A stretch of 64,000 nucleotides of DNA from Atopobiaceae bacterium (GTDB taxonomy: Bacteria > Actinomycetota > Coriobacteriia > Coriobacteriales > Atopobiaceae). Shown piece by piece: positions 17,295 through 25,900 of the stretch. A program made the position numbers and the translations under genes. The stretch spans positions 84,773 to 148,772 of the forward strand of contig CADFJN010000003.1 of assembly GCA_902834555.1 (NCBI GenBank), in the 5' to 3' direction. Under the pieces are notes generated by a model. That model was given only the letters and a program-made list of their open reading frames with translations, searched no databases and had not been told where the DNA came from. The number at the start of each line of letters is the position of its first letter. The first letter of the stretch is position 1.

Positions 17295-18292
17295 CTAGTC
17301 CAGTTCGATGTCCACGATGTAGCGCGGACGCTGCTTGGTCTCGAGGTACGCCTTGCCCACGTACTCGCCGGTCACGCCGAGCGAGGTGATGACAAGGCCG
17401 CCCACCAGCCAGATGGAAACCATGAGGCTGCCCCAGCCGGCAACGGCGTTGCCCGTTGCGCAGCTCACAATCGTGTAGATCAGCATGATAAGGGCAACAA
17501 AGAGGGCAATGATGCCGACGGCGGTCATTACGTGCATGGGCTCAATGGAGAAGGACGTGATTCCCTCGGCTGCGAGGGCGAGCATCTTCGAAAGTGGGTA
17601 CTTCGACTCGCCTGCCATGCGCTCCTTTCGGCTGTAGTAGACCTTGTCGGTCTTGAAGCCAAGGGAAGGAACCATTCCGCGTAGGAAGAGGTTTGCCTCG
17701 CGGTATTGCGCAAGCGCCTTGAGGGCGCGCGAGCTCATGAGACGGAAGTCCGCACTGTTGTAGACGACCTCCGTCCCCAGCTTGTTCATGAGGCGGTAGT
17801 AGGTCTGGGCGGTGTTGCGCTTGAAACCGGTGTCGGTGTCGCGGTTGTTGCGAACGCCATAGACTATCTCGGCGCCAGCGACGTACTTGTCGATCATCTC
17901 CTCTATTACGTCAACATCGTCTTGGAGATCCGCGTCAATGGAGACCGAAATGTCGCAGCTGCGATCGAGCGCGTCCATGAGACCCGCGTAGAGGGCGCGC
18001 TGGTGTCCCTCGTTGTGGGCGAGCTTTATGCCGGTGAAGACGTTCTTGTTCTCGTGGAGCGAACAGATGATGTCCCACGTTGAGTCCTTGGAGCCATCGT
18101 CCACAAAGATGATGCGGCTCTCGGGCGAGATCTTCCCCTTGCTCACCAGGTCTTCGACGGTGCTTGCAAGGATGCTGCTTGACTGAGGAAGGACTTCCTC
18201 CTCGTTGTAGCAGGGGACAACTATGCAGAGCAGAGGGACGTTATCTCGTGCGCTCGGGGGGGGGGGATAATGTTTAGGTGTCTCTCGTTCAA
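17295..18292 (-). CDS. GT2 (GtrB/DPM-like) glycosyltransferase, out of frame at a G11 tract
   Basis: Polyprenyl-phosphate glycosyltransferase: VVPCYNEEE, IIFVDDGSKDST, ISIDADLQDD-type metal motif, then two C-terminal membrane helices. The frame holding the catalytic domain has no ATG, GTG or TTG between an upstream stop (18309-18311) and GTG 18146, yet VVPCYNEEE lies in that gap. A TTG at 18292, seven bases after GGGAG, opens a frame that would join the catalytic domain exactly if the C-run (G-run on plus, 18256-18266) had 12 or 9 bases instead of 11. As read here the gene is off, or begins at GTG 18146 without its first strand. A -10-like TATAAT lies on the minus strand at 18339-18344. Confidence 0.8.
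18256..18266. repeat. homopolymeric G11 tract in the GT2 gene (phase-variation candidate)
   Basis: Eleven consecutive G on the plus strand, read as C11 encoding a Pro run at the N-terminus of the GT2 protein. It is the longest homopolymer found in the window. Length 12 or 9 restores a full-length reading frame from TTG 18292; the length shown does not. Confidence 0.9.
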
Positions 18293-18338
18293 AGTAGTTC
18301 TCCCAACGTTATGGTTATACCTAACGATGACACTTGCC

Positions 18339-18344
18339 ATTATA
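18339..18344 (-). promoter_or_regulatory. candidate -10 box of the Gtr operon
   Basis: Exact TATAAT on the minus strand, about 47 bp before TTG 18292, in an AT-rich island between divergent genes. No clear -35 element. If used, transcription starts downstream of the ATG at 18340, supporting TTG 18292 as the intended start. Confidence 0.4.
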
Positions 18345-18505
18345 GGTTCGAGGCATTGCCGCCTTTCGATTAGTGCCTGGCTCAGAGAATATCTGAATAT
18401 CTGTGGTTGCCCTCATATGGATTGGCAAGCGTTTCTATGATTGCAATGCTGAATTTTCGGCCGGGGATGTTCCCCGCGTTGCATTTGAGGGACAGGGAGA
18501 AGAGT

Positions 18506-21010
18506 TTGACCACTTCAAGGGGCATTGAGCTCCTGGCACCTGCCGGCGGGCCAGAGGCGTTCAACGCCGCACTGGCTGCCGGTGCTGACGCCATCTACTG
18601 CGGCCTGGGCAACAGCTTCAACGCCCGCCGCGGCGCTCACAACTTCACCGACGAGACCTTTGACGAGGCGTGCCGCCGCGCGCACCTGGCAGGAGCTCGC
18701 GTCTACATGACGGTGAATATCGCCGTTGCTACACGCGAGATTCCGCAGGTGCTCGAGCTTATCCGCCGCGCCTGGCTGCTGGGGGCAGACGCCTTCATCA
18801 TCCAGGACTGGGGCCTTCTCGCCGAGGTGCGCCGCAGCTGGCCCCAGATCGAGTGCCACGTCTCCACCCAGGCTAACGTGCACGACGCCCGAGGCACCGC
18901 CTGGTGCCGCGAACTGGGCGTTGGACGCGTGACGCTCTCGCGCGAGCTCTCGCTTGACGAGATGCGCATCATCGCCCAGGAGGGCGTGGAGCTTGAGGCC
19001 TTTGGCCACGGGGCCTTGTGCTTCTGCTACTCCGGAGTCTGCATGATGAGCTCGCTTGCCGGCGGCCGCTCGGCTAACCGCGGCCTCTGCGCGCAGCCGT
19101 GCCGTCTGCCGTACGACCTGGTGGACGAGGACGGCTGCGCAATCGAGGCCCCTGGCCGCACGCGACCCCTCTGCCCCAAGGACTATTGCGTTGTTGATGA
19201 CCTTCCCCAGCTTGCCGACGCAGGAGTGGCCTCGCTCAAGGTCGAGGGCCGCATGAAGTCGCCAGACTACGTGTACGCCGTGATCTCTGCCTACCGCGGT
19301 GCGCTCGACGCGCTTGCGGCGGGCGAGAGGGACGCGCGTGCCGATGCCGCGCGCCACCGCACGCTGCGCCGCGTCTTCAACCGCGACTTCACCGACGCCT
19401 ACCTCTGGGGCCGCTCCGGCGACGAGATGATGAGCTACGAGCGCTCCAACAACCGCGGCGAGCTGGTGGGCGAGGTCGTCTCGTCCCGCAAGCTGGAGGA
19501 CACACTGGTGCGACGCGGCGGCTCGGACGGCGGGCGCGAGCGCATGCGGCGTCTCACCCGCGCGGACGTGGAGATTCGCCTTGACCAGCCGGTGGGGGAG
19601 GGCGACCTGCTCGAGCTGCGACCGCTGGATGACCCCTCGCAGTTCCTCACCGTGCGCGCCGAGCGCGCGGCCGCTGCCGGCGAGACCATCACCTGCCGCG
19701 CTTCTCGGCCCATCCCGGCTGGCGCGGTGGTGCGCGTGATTCGCTCGCAGACCGCAATGGATGCCGCCGCGCGTGTCTCTGGGCTGGACGTGCCGCGCCG
19801 CCGTCCCGTCACCGTGAGCGTGCGGGCGCGCCTGGGTGAGCCCTTCTCGGTGACGCTTGCCTGTGCGGACGGGAGCGCCGTGGCTACGGCGGAGGGCTTT
19901 GTTGTGGAGCCTGCCCGCACCAAGCCCGTGACCAGGGAAGACCTTATCGAGCACGTAGGCCGCATGGGGCAGAGCCCCTTCGAGCCGGTCTCATTTGAGG
20001 TGCAGATGGACGAGGGCGTGGGCATGGGCTTCTCGGCCGTGCACAAGGTTCGCGCGCAGGCGTGCGAGGCGCTTGAGCAGCAGATTCTTGCGCCGTACGA
20101 GTCGCGCGCGGAGGGGCTTGCCGTTGCGCCCTCTTTGCGAGGCGTGGCTGCGCGCCTGGTAGAGGTGCGCGAGAAGGACGACCTTGCCGCGCCGGGCGCT
20201 TGGACGAGGCCCGCGCCAGAGGCATGCGCCCTGGTTGCCACGGCTGAGGCAGCGCGCGCCGCGTTTGATGCCGGTGCCACGCGCGTCTACGCGACGGCAG
20301 ACGCGCTTGCGGATGGTACCGCGTGGCCGGAGGGCGTGATTCCCTGGCTCGACGAGGTGTGCCGCGAGGGCGACCACGCACGTCTCGACCCCTGGGTGTG
20401 CGCTGGCCAGCCCGTGGGCGTGGGCAACGTCTCCGAGCTGGCGCTCGCCGCATCGCGCGGGGCGCTGGCCGAGATTCGCACCTGCATTCCCGTACACAAC
20501 GAGAGCTGCCTTGTAGCACTCGAGGAGGCGGGGGCAGCGGGCTTCTGGCTCTCGCCTGAGCTCACGCTTGAGGAGGTCTGCGCGCTGGCGGGGGCGGCCT
20601 CCGTGCCGGTAGGACTTGTGGTCTCCGGACGCGCCCGCGCCATGACCAGCGAGCATTGCGTGCTGCAGGCGGCCGGCCGCTGCATCCACGACTGCCCTAA
20701 CTGCGAGCTGCGCAGCCGGCGCCTCTCGCTGCGCGACATCGACGGCAACCTCCTGCCGGTGCGCACGGACGTCCACGGGCGCTCGCGCATCTGGGCGGCG
20801 CACCCGCTGGATGCAACTCCGCAGGCAGACGCCCTTGTCGCAGCTGGCGTCACGCGCCTTATGGCCGATGCCACGCTCCTCTCGCCCGAGGAGTGTGCGT
20901 TTGCCGTCGAGCGCGTGGTGCGTGCGCTTGCCGCTGCGGCCGAGGGGAGGCGACCTGCTCCTCGTGTGCAGGGCGCAACCTCCGGGCATCTTTTCACGGG
21001 CATTGGGTAA
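18506..21010 (+). CDS. U32-family peptidase / tRNA-rRNA hydroxylation-type protein
   Basis: 834 residues. N-terminal half is the U32 TIM-barrel domain (IELLAPAGGPEAFNAALAAGADAIYCG, then ECHVSTQANVHD). The Cys-containing block CFCYSGVCMMSS...RGLCAQPCRLPY is known in the relatives TrhP/RlhA to be needed for prephenate-dependent RNA hydroxylation. A long C-terminal extension with CIHDCPNCELRSRR completes the large form of the family. The TTG at 18506 follows CAGGGAGAAGAG and fits the family N-terminus; ATG 18437 or 18446 would add a tail without homology. RNA modification is more likely than proteolysis, by family inference. Confidence 0.85.
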   Translation: MTTSRGIELLAPAGGPEAFNAALAAGADAIYCGLGNSFNARRGAHNFTDETFDEACRRAHLAGARVYMTVNIAVATREIPQVLELIRRAWLLGADAFIIQDWGLLAEVRRSWPQIECHVSTQANVHDARGTAWCRELGVGRVTLSRELSLDEMRIIAQEGVELEAFGHGALCFCYSGVCMMSSLAGGRSANRGLCAQPCRLPYDLVDEDGCAIEAPGRTRPLCPKDYCVVDDLPQLADAGVASLKVEGRMKSPDYVYAVISAYRGALDALAAGERDARADAARHRTLRRVFNRDFTDAYLWGRSGDEMMSYERSNNRGELVGEVVSSRKLEDTLVRRGGSDGGRERMRRLTRADVEIRLDQPVGEGDLLELRPLDDPSQFLTVRAERAAAAGETITCRASRPIPAGAVVRVIRSQTAMDAAARVSGLDVPRRRPVTVSVRARLGEPFSVTLACADGSAVATAEGFVVEPARTKPVTREDLIEHVGRMGQSPFEPVSFEVQMDEGVGMGFSAVHKVRAQACEALEQQILAPYESRAEGLAVAPSLRGVAARLVEVREKDDLAAPGAWTRPAPEACALVATAEAARAAFDAGATRVYATADALADGTAWPEGVIPWLDEVCREGDHARLDPWVCAGQPVGVGNVSELALAASRGALAEIRTCIPVHNESCLVALEEAGAAGFWLSPELTLEEVCALAGAASVPVGLVVSGRARAMTSEHCVLQAAGRCIHDCPNCELRSRRLSLRDIDGNLLPVRTDVHGRSRIWAAHPLDATPQADALVAAGVTRLMADATLLSPEECAFAVERVVRALAAAAEGRRPAPRVQGATSGHLFTGIG

Positions 21011-21109
21011 TATGTCACCTTGTAACCCATCATTGCGCTAGGAATTCACATACCGTGATTTCGAGCGAGTACACAGGCGCGGGGGGCACCCGCGCGGGAG
21101 GAGAGGACC

Positions 21110-21409
21110 ATGACAGAGAACGAGACCCCCAGCACCGAGCAGACCGCTGGCGATACGGCCGCCGAGGCCAAGCCGGTGCTCAACCGCAAGCTTCTGTCCG
21201 AGACCATCGACATCATCCGCCAGAGCCTGCAGGCCGATGGCGGCGACATCGCCCTTATCGACTGCACCGACGACGGCGTGGTGACCCTCGAGATGCAGGG
21301 TGCCTGCGCCGGCTGCCCGCTCTCGACCTACGACATGTCCGAGGGCATCGAGCGCATCCTCAAGGAGCACGTGCCTGGCGTCACCCGCGTGCAGCCTGCG
21401 GTTCTCTAG
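21110..21409 (+). CDS. NifU C-terminal-domain protein (Fe-S scaffold/carrier)
   Basis: 99 residues: a disordered acidic N-terminus (1-22) and a NifU-type domain with the CxxC cluster-binding motif GACAGCPLS near residues 64-72. Such proteins hold and pass Fe-S clusters to apoproteins. Start ATG 21110, preceded by GGGAGGAGAGG. It lies 15 bp before lgt on the same strand, so the two are likely cotranscribed although functionally unrelated. Confidence 0.9.
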   Translation: MTENETPSTEQTAGDTAAEAKPVLNRKLLSETIDIIRQSLQADGGDIALIDCTDDGVVTLEMQGACAGCPLSTYDMSEGIERILKEHVPGVTRVQPAVL

Positions 21410-21424
21410 GTCGGGTGCTGCCCC

Positions 21425-22273
21425 GTGTGGCTGAACGACTTCTACCATTCGCTCAACCCCATCGCGTTCACGCTCGGACCCTTCCAGGTGCGCTGGTACG
21501 GCATCGCGTACCTGGCGGGGTTCCTGTGCGCGGGGCTGGTGATCGCGCGCGTGGCCAAGCGCTGGAAGCTTGACCTCACCACCGACGACGTGCTCTCGGT
21601 GATGATTGACATCGCCGTGGGCGTGATTGTTGGCGCGCGCATCTTCTACGTGGTCTTTTACGGCGCGGGGTACTACCTCGAGCACCCGCTCGAGATCTTC
21701 GCCCTCAATCAGGGCGGCATGAGCTTCCACGGAGGGCTGGTGGGTGCCCTTGTCGGCGGAACCATTGCGTGCAAGCGCTGGAAGCTCTCGGTGCTCACGG
21801 TGGCTGACCTTGCCGCCATTGGCGCGCCTATCGGGCTCTTCTTTGGCCGCTGCGCCAACTTTGTCAACGGCGAGCTGTGGGGCAAGGAGACGTCGCTGCC
21901 GTGGGGTGTGATGTTTCCCACTGGCGGTGCGGTGTATCGGCACCCCTCGCAGCTCTACGAGGCCCTGCTTGAGGGCGCGGTGCTGTTCTGCGTGCTGTTC
22001 GCGCTTTCGCGGAGGCGTCCGCCCCGGCCGCAGGGCACCTTCATTGGGACGTTCCTCATGCTGTACGGCGTGTTTAGGTTCCTCATCGAGTTTGTGCGGC
22101 TTCCGGATGCGCAGCTGGGGTACCTTCTCGGCACCGGCTGGCTCACGATGGGCCAGGTTTTGAGCCTGCCGCTTGTCGCGGCGGGGATCGTGGTACTGGT
22201 GCTGGCCTCGCGGCACGACCGTCCGCAGGTGGGGCACCTTGACGCCGACGACGGCGACGCCGTGGCGGCGTAG
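21425..22273 (+). CDS. lgt: prolipoprotein diacylglyceryl transferase
   Basis: Membrane enzyme that moves diacylglycerol from phosphatidylglycerol to the lipobox Cys of prolipoproteins. 282 residues with seven helices and family signatures FQVRWYGIAYLAGF, HGGLVGALVGG, the active-site block RCANFVNGELWG (with the essential Arg) and PSQLYEALLEG. GTG 21425 starts with VWLNDFYHSLNPIAF, matching the family N-terminus. The C-terminal 20 residues are hydrophilic Asp-rich. Confidence 0.95.
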   Translation: MWLNDFYHSLNPIAFTLGPFQVRWYGIAYLAGFLCAGLVIARVAKRWKLDLTTDDVLSVMIDIAVGVIVGARIFYVVFYGAGYYLEHPLEIFALNQGGMSFHGGLVGALVGGTIACKRWKLSVLTVADLAAIGAPIGLFFGRCANFVNGELWGKETSLPWGVMFPTGGAVYRHPSQLYEALLEGAVLFCVLFALSRRRPPRPQGTFIGTFLMLYGVFRFLIEFVRLPDAQLGYLLGTGWLTMGQVLSLPLVAAGIVVLVLASRHDRPQVGHLDADDGDAVAA

Positions 22274-22354
22274 GGCGTAGCACGCAAAATCTGGGTTGCG
22301 GCTGTCCTCAGGTTGTCGCTTTTGTAGTTGCCGGTAATGTTTGGCGCCAGAACT

Positions 22355-22602
22355 GCACAAAAATGCTCTATCGGACGGTTTCTGGCAGCTCGCGGCATAA
22401 AAACGCTCTATCGGACGGCGGTCGTTCTGGACGCTCATCAACTATTTAATCAATATTCCAGTATTTTGAATATTATTAAGCTCATATGCATGAATGTGCA
22501 AATATAGTTGTAGTTTTGATTTCCTGTGCCAGAAGAGACCGTCCGATAGAGCGTTTTTATGCAGCGACTTCAGAATTGCCGTCCGATAGAGCATTTTTAT
22601 GC
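22355..22602. repeat. mirror-image array of four 24-nt repeats around an AT-rich core
   Basis: Copies at 22355-22378 and 22395-22418 read on the minus strand; copies at 22539-22562 and 22579-22602 read on the plus strand. All share CCGTCCGATAGAGC followed by a T-run. Spacing between copies is exactly 40 bp on both sides. The outer pair carries GCATTTTT, the inner pair GCGTTTTT, so the array is one inverted duplication rather than scattered copies. The 120-bp core (22419-22538) is AT-rich with no gene. Confidence 0.9.
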
Positions 22603-22719
22603 AGAGCAGAAGTTTCAGGCTCAAGGTTCTCATGTTGCGACCAGCGCGCGTCACACAAACGTGTACGAATGTGTTGCTAGCCGACGCCGCAGCGAGAAGC
22701 GCCGGCGCCTCTCGTCTAT

Positions 22720-22910
22720 ACTTCAGGCAACATTCAAACCGAGGGCACGGTTTGGGCAGCTGTGAGGCCTGCAAATGGATCCCGGTTCTACTCCGGGTCA
22801 GCAACCAGAACTGTGCTCAGTCGCGCGCGCCGCGCAACCGCCGACGCTGCGCCTTGAGGCTACCGTCGCCACTCGACGGCCCTGCCTGCCCTCGACGCTC
22901 CCAAGGGAGC
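22720..22910 (+). promoter_or_regulatory. candidate divergent cobalamin-riboswitch-like leader
   Basis: Leader of the giant DUF4430 gene. A compound stem (CAGGC 22724 region with GGCCTG 22767 region, enclosing AAACCG/CGGTTT) is followed by CAAATGGAT. A CCCGG/CCGGG hairpin (22781-22797) and ACTGT at 22810-22814 come next. Order and spacing over 22777-22814 equal the conserved core of cobalamin riboswitches (38 nt). GCCACT follows at 22868 inside a perfect CCGTCG/CGACGG hairpin, then a GCTCCC/GGGAGC hairpin just before the ribosome-binding site. The GGUG loop and the CCGC before AACUGU are not conserved, so this is tentative. Confidence 0.35.
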
Positions 22911-22929
22911 AGATCACAGGGAGGCGGGA

Positions 22930-25900
22930 ATGAACCCCACTAAACCCACTACCATGCCTGTGCGACGTCTGCGTGACCGCATTCTGGCGGTGACGTTGTC
23001 GCTGGTCACGGCGGCGTCGATGGTGCCCACTCGCGCGCTGGCCGAGGTTACGACAGAGGTGCCGGCAGCGACGACGGCAGCCGCCCCGGCCGAGGCAAGC
23101 GCCTCCGATGCCGAGTCGGTCACCATCTACTCGACCTACCTCACCACCAGCGCAAGCTCTACGAGCGGCACCTACGCCTTTGCTGCCTCGGACACGCTGT
23201 GGGCATGGGCGCGCGAGAGGGGCGCAAGCACCCCCATCGACCCGGCCTTCCTCACCTACCAGTGGCAGGCCAGCTCTAACAACTCCACCTGGGAGGATAT
23301 CCCGGACGCCACCGCGCAGTCCCTCTCGCTCGCAAACTACGCCGGCCGCTACGTGCGCTGTGCGCTCTCGACCGCCGACGGCAGCTCCTCGCGCACGACT
23401 CGCAGCCGCAACAAGGTGGCCGCTGCCGGCTCGGTTAACCTCGTGAGCGTGTCGCTGAGCAACACCGGCAAGCTTGCCCCCGGCGATACCGTTACTGCGT
23501 CGGCAAAGGACGCAAGCGGTGCCGACGCTACCTCCAACGCCAGCGTGACCTGGTCGTGGTACGCCAGCGACTCGGCGTACGGCACGGGCGAGAAGATCGC
23601 TGGCGCCACAACCCCAACGCTTACCGAGACCTCCGACCTCCTGGGCAAGTACGTCTACGCAAGCGCGGACGGCGGCTATGGCGCAACCGAGAGCTCCGCA
23701 GCCGGCCCCGTGCAAGAGGCCGGCACCGTCACGCTGTACAAGGTGACGGTTGACGCGTCCGGCTCGGCGAAGGTCGGCCAGACCCTTACCGCCACGGCAT
23801 ACACCGGCTTCTATACCCAGGCGTCCTCCACGGATGTCGTGCACTACCAGTGGCAGTGGGCCGCAAGCAAGACGACAGACGACTCCGCGTTCACCGACAT
23901 TCTGGGCGCCACCTCTGCCACGTTTACCGTTCCCGAGCAGACTTCTGACGGAACCTCGCTTCTTGGCGCGTACCTGCGCGTTAAGGCAACGAGCGGCAAC
24001 TCCGTGGTCTCCACCAGCATGCCCTCCTACTACGGGACCACCGCGCAGGACCCGGTGGGGCCCGTTGCGCTTGCTGGCGCCTATGACGTCTCGAGTGTGA
24101 AGCTCTCCTCCTCGGCAACAAACGCGCAGGTAGGAGCAACGCTTACGGCACAGCCTCAGTACGAGAAGAAAAGCAGCTGGGGTTCGTACGAGACAGACCT
24201 GCCCTCGGATGCCAAACTCACGTGCACCTGGTACGCGGCGGATGACGCGGCGGGCACCAACGCGCGCGAGCTGACGACCGAGGATGGCGTCTCCGGGACC
24301 ACGCTCAAGCTTTCCTCGTCGCTCGACGGCACGTACGTGTGGGCAAGCTGCAGCGCGCTCATGACGTCTGCCGAAAGCGAGAAGACCCAGGTCAAGGCTG
24401 CAGGCGCGTACGATCTCCACCACATTGTGCTGTCACCCTCGTCGGGCGCGCTTGTCACCGGCGACACCGTGAAGGCGGTGGTCTACGCCTCGCGGCTTTC
24501 TGGCAGCAACGTGGACGTGACCGGCAACGACGGCGTAAGCCTGCAGTGGTACGTTGCGGCAAGCGCCGACGCCCCGTCAACAGACTGGCAGCCACTTGTC
24601 GGCTGCACGTCTGCAAGCCTGCAGGTTCCGGAAAGCGCGTCGGGAAAGTACCTCAAGGTTGTGGCAACGAGCGGCACGGCCTCCGTCTCGGCAGGGTTTG
24701 ACCAGGCCGTTGTTGGAGCCAATACGCTCGCGGGTGCCGTCGCGCGTCTACAGAACGAGGGCTGGCGCCCCTCTCTCACGTATGGCACCGACACCAACGT
24801 GAACGACGTGCTTCTCGCCAAGCTGACCGAGGAGGGCGTAAACACCACGGGACTCACCGTGCGCGTGAGCAGCGTCTCGTTCCAGGACACGGACGCCAAC
24901 GTCACTGTCGGCATATCCACTGCCGACAAGGACAACGGCGCCATCACGTACTTCTCGTGCGACACCGACAAGGTCTCTAGCTGGAGCATGTCCTCGCTCC
25001 AGACGGTGAGCTCGATCGAGTTCTCGCTCACCCGTGGCGACGAGACCGCAACCTACACCCCCAACCGCACCTTCCGGGTGCCGTGGGACGAGAATGCCGC
25101 GCGCGCCGTGCTCCAGAAGAAGGCCGATGCCATTACGCTTGGCTTTGCCCAGGGTGACGCTGCGGACTCCGTGACGCAGGCCTTCACACTGCCGGCCAGC
25201 CTGGGCGGTGCCAGCGCAACGTGGACCGCAAGCGACAGCTCCGTGAAAGTTACCGGAGAGAGCTGGGACAGCACGCTCACGGCAACGCCCACGCGCGGAT
25301 TCGCCGACACGCCGGTAACCCTTACGGCAACCGTGTCCTTCACGGGCTACGGCATGCCCGAGGTCTCAGTGACCAAGGACTTCCCGATTACCGTTAAGGC
25401 AGATCCGGAGGCAGTGGCCGCCGCCCAGGCAGAGCTTGCAAGCAAAGTCGAGAACAGCTTTACCTACGACAAGGTGACCGCTTTCTCAACTGGTGGTGCC
25501 ATCGACCACGCGGCGGTTGCGGGAGACCTGCAGCTTCCCACCACGCGCACGCTCGGCGTGGACGGCAAGTACTACACCGTCGCGTACAGCAGCAATGACC
25601 CTCTCGTTAGCTTCAATGGGTACCACGCAACGGTCGTGCGCCCGCTTGGCACCGCGCGCACCGTTGCGATTACCTGCACGGTTACCGACAAGTCAAACCC
25701 CGAGATAACCGCCTCGAAGTCGCTGGATTTCACGCTTTCTCCCGTGACCGAGCAGGAGATTGACGCGGCGGTTTCTCTTATGGATAAGGCCAAGGCGGGG
25801 TATGCCCTGGCGCTTCTCGACGGACAAGACGCCAGTAACGTGACAGGTGACCTGCGGAGTTTCCTGGGTGCCTACGAGGACGCATCGGGCAACCTCGCCT

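Noticed and set aside
18146..18292. Simple mis-start explanation for the GT2 gene (start at GTG 18146)
   Set aside because: That start would delete the VVPCYNEEE nucleotide-binding strand that is encoded just upstream in the same frame, so a complete enzyme needs the upstream sequence.
18515..19954. Long minus-strand open frame (479 codons) opposite the U32 gene; similar long frames at 26218-27723 and 35411-36829 on the minus strand
   Set aside because: They lie antisense to clear domain-bearing genes, have Arg/His/Ala-rich composition typical of GC-rich shadow frames, and lack recognisable motifs or ribosome-binding sites.
22355..22602. Short direct repeats with 16-nt gaps as a small CRISPR array
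   Set aside because: Only two units per strand, inverted halves, gaps far shorter than CRISPR spacers, and no cas genes.
22776..22810. T-arm-like string (GGTTCTACTCC within a CCCGG/CCGGG stem, followed by CA), suggesting a tRNA 3' half
   Set aside because: No acceptor, D or anticodon arm fits upstream at tRNA spacing; the only complementary GTTGCT is about 130 bases away. The stem fits the riboswitch-like layout better.
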